A model generated the notes under the pieces. The model was not told the DNA's origin. It did not search any database and was given only the letters and a program-made list of their open reading frames with translations. Of a DNA stretch of 20,810 bases, positions 14,043 to 20,672 are shown piece after piece; position 1 is the stretch's first letter; the number at the start of each line of letters is the position of its first letter. Origin of the DNA: Bacillota bacterium (GTDB lineage: Bacteria > Bacillota_C > Negativicutes > CTSoil-072). The stretch spans positions 1-20,810 of the forward strand of contig JAGFXW010000010.1 in NCBI GenBank assembly GCA_017861495.1, in the 5' to 3' direction. The translations under genes were made by a program, and so were the position numbers.

Positions 14043-15422
14043 ATGGGGAACGCACGTGTCAGCGGTTATTTGAACCAGGTGGATATCGGTGATGGAACTT
14101 CACTCCTGTATAATGGTTCCAGCTTGTGTATCGATCTCGTTCCGACGGACTATGCCAAGCGGTTGGCGAACGGGGATGATCTGTCATTTCTTGCACCGGA
14201 GGAGAAGGAACATCTATTGAAGCGGGGGCATCTTACAACCTTGACGCCCAACAACGAACTGAAAGAATTCCGCAAAACCGTCAGCTATATTTTGGAGCAG
14301 CGCAACCGGTTGGATCAGTCGTCTAAAGCAGCTACTCTATGTTTGTTGTTAACGTACGATTGCAATCTTTCCTGCAGTTATTGTTTTCAGAAATCGCTGC
14401 CGGAAACGGCGAAGAAACCGGTAATGGACGGGGCTTTTATCGATCGTTTTTTTGAAGAATATTATCCGCAGTTGTATCCGAACGCGCCGGAAGAGCTGTT
14501 GATCACCCTGTTCGGCGGGGAACCTTTGCTGCCGAAAAACCGGGAGGCGATCACGCGGATTTTGGCGTATGCGGAACAGCATCCGTCGGTTAGGGTTTCC
14601 GTAACAACGAACGCAACAACCATACCGGTTATGATGGATTTAATTGGCGCGGCCAAAGGGAAGATTGGCAATGTCCACGTTACATTGGACGGCGATCGGA
14701 TTTTGCATGATGAAAATCGAATTCCCAATTCCGGGAAGCCTACTTTTGACGCGATGATCGCCTCGATCAAACAGTTAATTGCCTTGGATGCGCATGTGAG
14801 CCTGCGGATGCATATCCATCCGGACCGGCTGGAGGCGGCCAAGAACTTGGCTGAATATCTTAATGCTGAGAATTTGTTAGGCCATTCCCAGGTGTCGGTT
14901 TATTTTTCGCCCATCAATACATTTGGCAGTGAGCAGGTTTCCCTGGCCGAGGCCGAGCTATTCAGCCAGACCTTCCAACAGGTCGCCAGGAAGACCCAGT
15001 GTCCGCCATCCAATCTCATGTTCATTGATAATTTTTTAAAGATGCAGGATAAAAAGCTGTTGCCGAAAGTCCGCTACTGCGCGGCTGGGAGCGATCACTT
15101 TTATATTGTCGATCCGTTGGGCGACTTGTACGCTTGTTATGAGGATACCGGTCATAAAGACCGGCGAATCGGCTCGTTTGCAAATGGGAAAGTCAAATTT
15201 TCCGCCTTGAAAGATAAATATGCCGGACGGCATCTGCTGAAACTTCCCGAATGTATCCGCTGCTCGGCTGCGCTGTATTGCGGCGGCGGTTGTCCCAGTG
15301 AGGCAAGACTGCGGAAAGGCTCGATGTTTAAAGCATACTGCCATCAGAATAAGGAATTTATTGCCCAAACCATGAAGGCGTTCTTTCTATTAGCGCGTGA
15401 CGGGGCGGCGAGTGCCAAATAA
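14043..15422 (+). CDS. Radical SAM/SPASM peptide maturase
   Basis: 459-residue enzyme that reductively cleaves S-adenosylmethionine at a 4Fe-4S cluster and probably installs crosslinks in the adjacent Cys peptide. Residues 1-100 form an N-terminal domain possibly used for leader binding. The radical SAM motif is C107-x3-C-x2-C (CNLSCSYC) followed by FGGEP and VTTNAT. The C-terminal SPASM domain has Cys346, GDLYAC, C404-x2-C-x5-C-x3-C (CIRCSAALYCGGGC) and a final Cys, ligands for two auxiliary Fe-S clusters. ATG 14043 is preferred over TTG 14028 because GGAGGAAG lies at 14030-14037. It follows the peptide gene by 143 bases and ends in a strong shared terminator. Confident as a RiPP-type SPASM enzyme; the chemistry is not determined. 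Confidence 0.85.
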   Translation: MGNARVSGYLNQVDIGDGTSLLYNGSSLCIDLVPTDYAKRLANGDDLSFLAPEEKEHLLKRGHLTTLTPNNELKEFRKTVSYILEQRNRLDQSSKAATLCLLLTYDCNLSCSYCFQKSLPETAKKPVMDGAFIDRFFEEYYPQLYPNAPEELLITLFGGEPLLPKNREAITRILAYAEQHPSVRVSVTTNATTIPVMMDLIGAAKGKIGNVHVTLDGDRILHDENRIPNSGKPTFDAMIASIKQLIALDAHVSLRMHIHPDRLEAAKNLAEYLNAENLLGHSQVSVYFSPINTFGSEQVSLAEAELFSQTFQQVARKTQCPPSNLMFIDNFLKMQDKKLLPKVRYCAAGSDHFYIVDPLGDLYACYEDTGHKDRRIGSFANGKVKFSALKDKYAGRHLLKLPECIRCSAALYCGGGCPSEARLRKGSMFKAYCHQNKEFIAQTMKAFFLLARDGAASAK

Positions 15423-15443
15423 TTTGTGTCCCCTTTCAATCAG

Positions 15444-15477
15444 AAAAGCTGCCGGTGAATATTCACCGGCAGCTTTT
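15444..15477. terminator. Bidirectional terminator between maturase and regulator
   Basis: AAAAGCTGCCGGTGAAT followed by its exact reverse complement forms a perfect 34-base palindrome with A- and T-runs at its ends. It serves both the radical SAM gene on the plus strand and the convergent response regulator gene on the minus strand. Confidence 0.9.
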
Positions 15478-15493
15478 TACGCAGTTTTGCTAT

Positions 15494-16180
15494 TTAGTTG
15501 GCGGTCAGGGCCATTTCTTCGTCGCGCTGAAGATAGTAGCCTACGCCCCAAACGGTTTTCAGATTGTCGAGGTTTAGTTTTTTTCGCAAATAATGGATAT
15601 AGAGGTTGACGGCGGTGAAGCTCGATTCCGAATAATAGCCCCAGATTTTGTGCATGATCTGTTCCTTGGTGACAACCTGGCCGTTGTTGCGCATCAGCAA
15701 CTCGAGCAGCTGCGCTTCTTTGACCGTGAGTTGGATGCACTCGTCCCCTTTTTTGACTTGTCCGCGCAGCGGGTTGAAAGACATCGTGCCGTCTTTCAGA
15801 ACATCCTCCACGATCTTTTTGCTGCGGCGGCGTCCCAAGGCGTTCAGCCGCGCCAACAGCTCAATGCTGTAAAAGGGTTTCGGGAGGTAGTCGTCTGCGC
15901 CGGCGTTGAGTCCTTCCGCCCGGTCTTCGGGCCGTCCTTTGGCCGTCAGGAAGAGTAGGGGAGTTTCGTGGCCCAATTGGCGGAACTCCTTCACCAACGT
16001 GATCCCGTCTTTTTTCGGCAAAGCCCATTCGAGAACGACAATATCGTAGATTCCGGTGCAAGCCATCTCCAAGCCTTTTTGTCCATCGGAGGCAACGTCG
16101 GTAATGAACCCGTTTCGCTTCAATAACGTAATGAAGGAATCAACAGCTTTTTGTTCGGCATCGATGAGCAATAGCTTCAT
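15494..16180 (-). CDS. OmpR-family response regulator with atypical receiver (Asp to Glu)
   Basis: 228-residue DNA-binding regulator: receiver (residues about 1-120) and winged-helix domain (about 135-225, with QLTVKEAQLLELLMRNNGQV, IWGYYSESSFTAVNLYIHYL and VWGVGYYLQ). The phospho-acceptor position reads VVLE51W instead of VVLD, codon GAA, and the acidic pair is DA rather than DD. The switch Thr (FLTAK) and Lys (PKPF) remain. Glu can mimic phospho-Asp, so the protein may be constitutively active or use phosphate-independent control. I chose ATG 16180 over 16189 because AAAGGA (complement of 16189-16194) is spaced for it. It lies downstream of a histidine kinase gene, with its own promoter-like region between. 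Family is confident; the activity state is inference. Confidence 0.9.
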   Translation of the reverse strand: MKLLLIDAEQKAVDSFITLLKRNGFITDVASDGQKGLEMACTGIYDIVVLEWALPKKDGITLVKEFRQLGHETPLLFLTAKGRPEDRAEGLNAGADDYLPKPFYSIELLARLNALGRRRSKKIVEDVLKDGTMSFNPLRGQVKKGDECIQLTVKEAQLLELLMRNNGQVVTKEQIMHKIWGYYSESSFTAVNLYIHYLRKKLNLDNLKTVWGVGYYLQRDEEMALTAN

Positions 16181-16254
16181 GGAAAACATCCTTTAATGCC
16201 ACAGTCCTGTGAAAATGCCCGTCCTTGGATGTTTTGCAACAATCTTGATTGTAA

Positions 16255-16291
16255 ATTGTATCGAAATGATTTATTTGAAATTTATTTGAAT
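16255..16291 (-). promoter_or_regulatory. Regulator gene promoter with 11-bp direct repeats
   Basis: On the plus strand TTTATTTGAAA (16270-16280) is followed immediately by TTTATTTGAAT (16281-16291), exact 11-bp periodicity typical of OmpR/PhoB-type boxes. A -10 element, TACAAT on the minus strand (16255-16260), lies where the repeats would overlap the -35. This suggests an activator-dependent promoter, probably autoregulated. Confidence 0.5.
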
Positions 16292-16304
16292 TTATGCCGT
16301 AAGC

Positions 16305-16325
16305 AGCAAAATAGTGAATTTTGCT
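16305..16325 (-). other. Hairpin after the histidine kinase gene
   Basis: AGCAAAAT (16305-16312) pairs with ATTTTGCT (16318-16325) around AGTGA. No T-run follows on the minus strand, so it is a weak terminator at best; it may limit readthrough into the regulator gene or protect the kinase mRNA 3' end. Confidence 0.35.
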
Positions 16326-16333
16326 TAGAAAAA

Positions 16334-17641
16334 TTATAAATTAGGCAGTTGAACAGTGAAGGTGGTGCCCAAAGCCAGTTTACTGGTTACCTGGATTGCA
16401 CCGTTGTGATGGTCTACGATCCATTTGGCAATCGACAAGCCCAACCCGGCGCCGCCGTGATTGCGGGAGGAATCCGCCTGATAGAAACGGTCGAAGATTT
16501 TATCCAGTGCGTTCGGCGCGATGCCTTCGCCGGTATCGGCAACGGTCAATACCGTTTGATTTTCGGTCCTGGAAAGGGCGACGGTAATATTTCCGCCGTT
16601 TGGGGTATGGCGGATCGCGTTGTCCAGCAAAATGGTCAGCACCTGGCGGATTTTCATTTCGTCGCCGAAGCCGGGACAGTCCGGTTTGCTTCTAATGTGA
16701 AATTGTAGTTCTTTTTCCGCGGCAATCGGTTCGAATGCGGATATCGTCCTTGACAGCAAAGACGAGAATGAGAAGATCTGTTTTTCGATCGGTTGCTGGT
16801 TGGAATCGGCTCGGGCTAAGAAAAGCAAAGAATTCACGAGTTGCGCCATTTGCTCCGATTCTTCCCGGATATTTTGCAGCCACTTTTTATTATTGGCAAT
16901 CGTATCATCAGAGTTGGACATGACGATTTCCAGATTGGTCTGGATGACGGCGAGCGGAGTTCGCAACTCATGCGAGGCGTTCGACAAGAAATCTTTTTGC
17001 TGCTGCCAGGCTTCCTGAATCGGGACCATCGCCCGGCGGGCCATGAAGAAGCTGCCCGCCAGCGCAAACAACAGGCAGATCAATCCGGCGGAAGTGAGCG
17101 CGGTTAACTGCAGTCGGATAATTTTATTTTCGTGGGTGAAATCCTGAAACAAAATGATGGTTTCAGGCCCCGTTCTGGACTGCTCGATGAGATAGGGGAA
17201 TTCTCCGTCGTTTAGCTGGACGGTTCCCTGGGCGGAATTGTTGTGCAGGGCTTTTGTAATCAAGGCCGTCAATTCGTCATCGGGTAAGGCCTGGGTAGTG
17301 GATTGGAACAATACTTTTCCGTCCGGCGACAATTTAACAAAAAAGAAATAAGGGCCAATTTTATGCGGCGGACGATTTTCATCATCCGGCTTTAGCAGTA
17401 GGCCGAGATCGGGCAGCATTAGCTTCGGCGGTTTGCCAGGCAATTCTGCGGTGTAGGCCGGGGTCAAATCGTCAATCGAGCCCGCCTGGATGTTGTTCAA
17501 GGTTTCTCTGGCCAGTTCGCGGGAATGACGGACCATGCCGTTGTTGAAGGAATAAAAGGTACCGGCCGCTAATAACAAAAAGAGGGCAATAATAACGGCA
17601 GCGTTGATTAAGGTGAGTTTCAACCTCAATTTGTAAAACAT
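16334..17641 (-). CDS. Two-component sensor histidine kinase
   Basis: 435-residue membrane kinase. TM1 is at about residues 9-31 (TLINAAVIIALFLLLAAGTF), followed by an extracytoplasmic domain of about 145 residues and TM2 at about 178-200 (GLICLLFALAGSFFMARRA). The HisKA box is SNASHELRTPLAV with His224, and the HATPase_c domain has NAIRHTP (N-box), DTGEGIAP (G1) and GGAGLGLSIAKWIV (G2). The kinase looks intact, in contrast to its partner regulator, which lacks the Asp. ATG 17641 follows CAGGAG. Gene order kinase-then-regulator, with 153 bases between, is less usual than the reverse. The sensor domain is not recognised and the ligand is unknown. Confidence 0.93.
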   Translation of the reverse strand: MFYKLRLKLTLINAAVIIALFLLLAAGTFYSFNNGMVRHSRELARETLNNIQAGSIDDLTPAYTAELPGKPPKLMLPDLGLLLKPDDENRPPHKIGPYFFFVKLSPDGKVLFQSTTQALPDDELTALITKALHNNSAQGTVQLNDGEFPYLIEQSRTGPETIILFQDFTHENKIIRLQLTALTSAGLICLLFALAGSFFMARRAMVPIQEAWQQQKDFLSNASHELRTPLAVIQTNLEIVMSNSDDTIANNKKWLQNIREESEQMAQLVNSLLFLARADSNQQPIEKQIFSFSSLLSRTISAFEPIAAEKELQFHIRSKPDCPGFGDEMKIRQVLTILLDNAIRHTPNGGNITVALSRTENQTVLTVADTGEGIAPNALDKIFDRFYQADSSRNHGGAGLGLSIAKWIVDHHNGAIQVTSKLALGTTFTVQLPNL

Positions 17642-17675
17642 AATTTTGCTCCTGAACGGTTGTATTTTTGACCTT

Positions 17676-17710
17676 AGTATAGAAGAAGGTCCTTGGAAAT
17701 TTCTTTGAAA
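17676..17710 (-). promoter_or_regulatory. Kinase gene promoter with related direct repeats
   Basis: On the plus strand GTCCTTGGAAA (17689-17699) and TTTCTTTGAAA (17700-17710) are adjacent 11-bp units sharing TTGGAAA/TTTGAAA with the boxes before the regulator gene. A -10 element, TATACT on the minus strand (17676-17681), follows. This suggests one regulator binds both sites. The region lies between the transporter stop and the kinase start. Confidence 0.45.
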
Positions 17711-17713
17711 GTT

Positions 17714-18595
17714 TTAGCGGGCTGGCTTGGCATACAGTTGCAGCAGGAGGATCCCGGCCAGGATCATGATCCCGCCTGTTACCTGAAGCAGGGTAATTTT
17801 TTCATCCAGCAGGGCGATCGATAGCAATACCGTGATCACCGGCTCCAGTGTGCTGATAATGGATGCATTGGTCGGGCCGACTTTTTTTAGACCGGCAAAG
17901 AAAAACAAAATGCCGATGATCGTTGGAAAGATCGTGATAGCGAGGATAGAAATCCAGGCCGCTGGTGTCAGGTTAAATTGCAGGGAACCGGTCAGCGTTC
18001 CGGCCGTTGCATATACCACAGACGCGGACGCGCAAATATAAGTGGTAACTACCATCGTGTTGATATTTTTCAACAGCCGGTTGCCGATTACAATGTATAA
18101 GGAGTAGGTGACGGCAGCGCCCAGGCCGCACAAAATTCCCAGTGTTGAAATCTGGATGAAAGAGATGCCAAGCGTAAAGGTAAGTCCGAGCAGGCACAGA
18201 ACCAAGGCAATGCCTTTTAAACGGTTGAACCGTTCATCCCTGCTGAGAAACGACAGCAGGCTGACGATGGCCGGGTAGGTATAGAGAAGCATGGCGGCTA
18301 ATGAGGCGGTCAGATATTGCAACGAAGCGGCAAACAAGGCTGACATGCTGCCGTAGCCGAGACCCCCCAAGGCCAATAAACGCAGAGCCGTTTGTTGCGG
18401 AAGCCGCAGTGACGTGCCTCGGGAACGGAGAACCACGAAAAAAAAGAGTGCGGCGAGAGTGAACCGTACCGTCAGAATGGTGATTAAGTTAGCGCCGGCA
18501 GCGTAGGCGAATTTGATAATGACAGCCAAGGTGGCAAAGCCGGCCGCCGAGAGGACGATTTCAAACGTTCCACACAAATTTTTTGATAAGTGCAT
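17714..18595 (-). CDS. DMT-superfamily transporter (EamA type)
   Basis: 293-residue inner-membrane protein with ten predicted hydrophobic helices arranged as two EamA repeats (about residues 8-140 and 150-288). Family marks are ITILTVRFTLAALFFFVVL in the first half, YLTASLAAMLLYTYPAIVSL near the repeat end, and NASIISTLEPVITVLLSIAL with LLDEKIT in the second. Members export amino acids, metabolites or drugs; the substrate cannot be read from sequence. The ATG follows AAGGAA. Its own promoter candidate lies upstream, and no strong terminator separates it from the kinase gene. Confident family call, unknown substrate. Confidence 0.9.
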   Translation of the reverse strand: MHLSKNLCGTFEIVLSAAGFATLAVIIKFAYAAGANLITILTVRFTLAALFFFVVLRSRGTSLRLPQQTALRLLALGGLGYGSMSALFAASLQYLTASLAAMLLYTYPAIVSLLSFLSRDERFNRLKGIALVLCLLGLTFTLGISFIQISTLGILCGLGAAVTYSLYIVIGNRLLKNINTMVVTTYICASASVVYATAGTLTGSLQFNLTPAAWISILAITIFPTIIGILFFFAGLKKVGPTNASIISTLEPVITVLLSIALLDEKITLLQVTGGIMILAGILLLQLYAKPAR

Positions 18596-18631
18596 GGGAT
18601 TCCTTCTTTTTGCTCAGAATGTAGTGGTTTC

Positions 18632-18660
18632 ATTATACTCTATTCGTTCTTTTCACGCCA
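18632..18660 (-). promoter_or_regulatory. Candidate promoter for the DMT transporter
   Basis: A perfect TATAAT on the minus strand (complement of 18632-18637) lies about 37 bases before the start codon. The -35 region (TGGCGT, 17 bases upstream) is weak. The transporter gene is divergent from the nucleoid-associated protein gene. Confidence 0.45.
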
Positions 18661-18696
18661 TTGTTTTGCCAGAGCCGGCCTTGCGGGCAAATGTTT

Positions 18697-18726
18697 TTGT
18701 GGCAAATCAGGTAAGTTTGCTATAGT
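18697..18726 (+). promoter_or_regulatory. Candidate promoter for the nucleoid-associated protein
   Basis: TTGTGG (18697-18702), an 18-base spacer and TATAGT (18721-18726) precede AAGGAG at 18731. The -10 is good and the -35 moderate. Confidence 0.4.
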
Positions 18727-18764
18727 ATAAAAGGAGTTGTTCAAAAAAATGCACAAAGAAAAAG

Positions 18765-19775
18765 GTGGAGAAATTGATACTTGTCAGCAAAGCAATCTTG
18801 CATATACTGGACTTTACTTCCGGGATGACCGTTTTTTCCGATCAGGAGTTGGAACTGCAAAATGACAGCGTGAATACGTTTGTAACCAAGCATATTGAGA
18901 AAACGTACCAAGATCAGAACGCCAAAGCCGGGGCGTTTCATACGGACAGCAATTTCAAGCGACAGTTGGCAGATTATCTGGAAGGGAAGCTGGATTTTGC
19001 CGCTTTTTCCGTTACGATCGCGGAGGCAATGCAGGCAGCGGTTTCCCGGGCCGATGCGGCCGATTCGTTCGATGTGTTGGTTTGTGATTTGCGGGTGGAA
19101 GACAACCGGGTAATTGGCATTTTAAAATGCAATAATAAGGTCGGGTTTACGCACCAAGTCATTCAAACCGATGCAAAAATTAAGAATGAGATTATCAATC
19201 ATTTTGCGATTTTGCCCAGCCTGACACAGAAGATTGATGAATATGCCTTTATCGACGTGGATTCGCTTGCCATTCGTTTTGTGGATAAAAAGCTGGTAGT
19301 GAATGGCGAGGAAACCTATGTGCTGCCGGAAAAAATATTGGGCTGCAGTTCCGCCGTCTCACCCAACAGCACGATTAAACTGGTCAAATCCATCACTGAA
19401 AAAGTGGCGGAAAACCATGGGCAGAGCAGTGTGGCGGCGATTTCCAAGGTAAAGAACTATATGGTGGAGCATATGGAAACGTCGGAAGTCTTGGACCCGG
19501 TGGAGCTGGGCAGGAAAGTATTCCGCGCTTCGCCGGTTATGCAGGAAGAATATTTGGCCGAGGTACAAAAGGCCGGAATTGCAGAGGCCGTCAAGGTCGA
19601 CCGGGATTTTTGCGTCAAAAAGGGGCGAAACCACAAAATCAAAACGGATACAGGCATCGAGATTTCGTTTCCGGTCGATTATTTTGAAAACAAGGAATAC
19701 ATGGAGTTTGTCAATAATCCGAACGGGACGATCTCCATCCAATTGAAAAATATCGGAAAAATCATGAATAAATAG
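18765..19775 (+). CDS. NdpA/37-kDa nucleoid-associated-type protein
   Basis: 336-residue soluble protein resembling the NA37/YejK (NdpA) family of nucleoid-associated proteins, from the N-terminal SKAILHILDFTSGMTVFSDQ, the central LRVEDNRVIGILKCNNKVGF, and the C-terminal IEISFPVDYFENKEYMEFVN region followed by NPNGTISIQLKNIGKI. These proteins are linked to the nucleoid, but their cellular role is poorly defined. The start is uncertain: GTG 18765 is adopted; TTG 18774 is closer to the GGTGGAG sequence, and the only strong Shine-Dalgarno (AAGGAG at 18731) points to an ATG at 18749 in another frame. It is divergent from the transporter gene, and the azoreductase-like gene follows after 71 bases. 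Family call is moderately confident. Confidence 0.8.
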   Translation: MEKLILVSKAILHILDFTSGMTVFSDQELELQNDSVNTFVTKHIEKTYQDQNAKAGAFHTDSNFKRQLADYLEGKLDFAAFSVTIAEAMQAAVSRADAADSFDVLVCDLRVEDNRVIGILKCNNKVGFTHQVIQTDAKIKNEIINHFAILPSLTQKIDEYAFIDVDSLAIRFVDKKLVVNGEETYVLPEKILGCSSAVSPNSTIKLVKSITEKVAENHGQSSVAAISKVKNYMVEHMETSEVLDPVELGRKVFRASPVMQEEYLAEVQKAGIAEAVKVDRDFCVKKGRNHKIKTDTGIEISFPVDYFENKEYMEFVNNPNGTISIQLKNIGKIMNK

Positions 19776-19812
19776 AGACAGGGGTGTGTCGAGGGGACGG
19801 GGTTATTGACAT
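19775..19812. repeat. GGACGG-type intergenic repeat remnant, left copy
   Basis: GACAGGGG at about 19779-19786 and GGGGACGGGG at about 19793-19802 resemble the REP-like hairpin sequences (GGGACGGTTC with GACAGG) scattered between genes in many Bacillota. Only a degenerate piece is seen. A related fragment lies on the other side of the azoreductase gene. Confidence 0.3.
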
Positions 19813-19846
19813 ACCTCAAAACCGCAAGGAGAGGTGGAGACAGACA

Positions 19847-20461
19847 ATGGCAAAAGTTTTGGCGATATTCGCCAACCCGCGCAAAAAATCGTATACCCGC
19901 AGGCTGCTAGAGGCTTTTCTGACTTCCTACCGCCAGTCGCATCCGATTGATGAAGTGGTTGAGTTGGATTTATATGAGACTGATATACCGGTGATCGATG
20001 ACACGGTACTGCAGGCCTGGAGCAAACCTTGTGAAGAGTTGTCGCAGGAAGAACAGCAGGTGCTGGCGCAGGTTGATTCTTTCACCCAGCAGTTTATGTC
20101 AGCGGAGAAGATTGTGTTTGCGGCGCCGATGTGGAACCTGCAATTTCCACCGGTGTTGCTTGCGTATTTAGCCAATATTATGGTTGCCGGCAAAACGTTT
20201 TGCTACACAGAAACCGGTAGCCAAGGTTTGCTGGACGATAAACCGACTCTTCTGCTGCATGTACAGGGCGGGATCTATTCGTCCGGCCCGTTGCAAACGT
20301 TGGATTATGCGGTGCCTTATCTGCGGGCGGTGTGCAATATGATGGGGATTAGCAATTTTCAAACGGTGCTCTGTGATGGCATAGAAATGTTTCCGGACAA
20401 AGCGGAAGAGATTTTGGAACGGGCGATACGGCAGGCTGCGCAGTTAGCGGAACGTTTCTAA
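19847..20461 (+). CDS. FMN-dependent NADH:quinone/azo reductase-like protein
   Basis: 204-residue flavodoxin-fold protein like AzoR. Such enzymes use NAD(P)H and FMN to reduce quinones and azo compounds by two electrons and act in the cytosol. The N-terminal strand and phosphate loop read MAKVLAIFANPRKKSYTRRL; the second FMN-contact region is FAAPMWNLQFPPVLLAYLAN (about residues 89-108); HVQGGIYSSGP (about 139-149) is the third. Length is typical (about 200). ATG 19847 is chosen because GGAGAGGTGGAGA lies just upstream; an in-frame GTG at 19784 would add an unrelated repeat-derived extension. It stands between two GGACGG-type repeat remnants and has no clear terminator. Family confident, substrate unknown. 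Confidence 0.85.
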   Translation: MAKVLAIFANPRKKSYTRRLLEAFLTSYRQSHPIDEVVELDLYETDIPVIDDTVLQAWSKPCEELSQEEQQVLAQVDSFTQQFMSAEKIVFAAPMWNLQFPPVLLAYLANIMVAGKTFCYTETGSQGLLDDKPTLLLHVQGGIYSSGPLQTLDYAVPYLRAVCNMMGISNFQTVLCDGIEMFPDKAEEILERAIRQAAQLAERF

Positions 20462-20516
20462 AACTAGGTAGGATCTGAGACTATTATTAACAGCTGGTAA
20501 ATGGGTCTATCCAAAG

Positions 20517-20553
20517 CAGGTTTAAAAAACCTGTCAAGGACCGTCCCTTATCG
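20517..20553. repeat. GGACGG-type repeat remnant, right copy, with hairpin
   Basis: CAGGTTT-AAA-AAACCTG (20517-20533) is a 7-bp hairpin, followed by the near-palindrome AAGGACCGTCCCTT (20536-20549) and TATCGTC. Read on the other strand it gives AAGGGACGGTCC then TTGACAGG, the REP-like pattern noted left of the azoreductase gene. No T-run follows closely, so it is not a clear terminator. Confidence 0.35.
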
Positions 20554-20575
20554 TCAACTTTTTTAATCGAACCTA

Positions 20576-20604
20576 TTGTCGATTGATGAGAAGTATGTTA
20601 TACT
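20576..20604 (+). promoter_or_regulatory. ssrA promoter
   Basis: TTGTCG (20576-20581), a 17-base spacer and TATACT (20599-20604) form a good housekeeping promoter. The expected start near 20611 coincides with the first base of the leader hairpin. Confidence 0.65.
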
Positions 20605-20610
20605 TACATC

Positions 20611-20672
20611 AGTGCAAAATCTGGTCTTCACCAGTATAACTGCACTAATCAGGGAGCGCATCCCCGCAACAT
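20611..20672 (+). promoter_or_regulatory. Structured 5' leader of pre-tmRNA
   Basis: AGTGCA (20611-20616) pairs with TGCACT (20641-20646) and encloses CTGGT-CTTC-ACCAG (20621-20634), so the primary transcript would start with a two-tier hairpin. A linker to 20672 contains CCCC (20662-20665), which can pair with the GGGGG at the mature tmRNA 5' end. RNase P is expected to remove the leader. Confidence 0.5.

Noticed and set aside
13949..14090. Short frame between the RiPP precursor and the maturase.
   Set aside because: No ribosome binding site, it crosses the attenuator hairpin and overlaps the maturase start.
15444..15477. Perfect palindrome as an operator.
   Set aside because: A- and T-runs at its ends and its position between convergent stop codons make it a bidirectional terminator.
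18749..18865. Small ORF with a good AAGGAG upstream of the nucleoid-associated protein gene.
   Set aside because: It lies almost entirely inside the larger gene in another frame with no recognisable protein character; kept only as a remark on start ambiguity.
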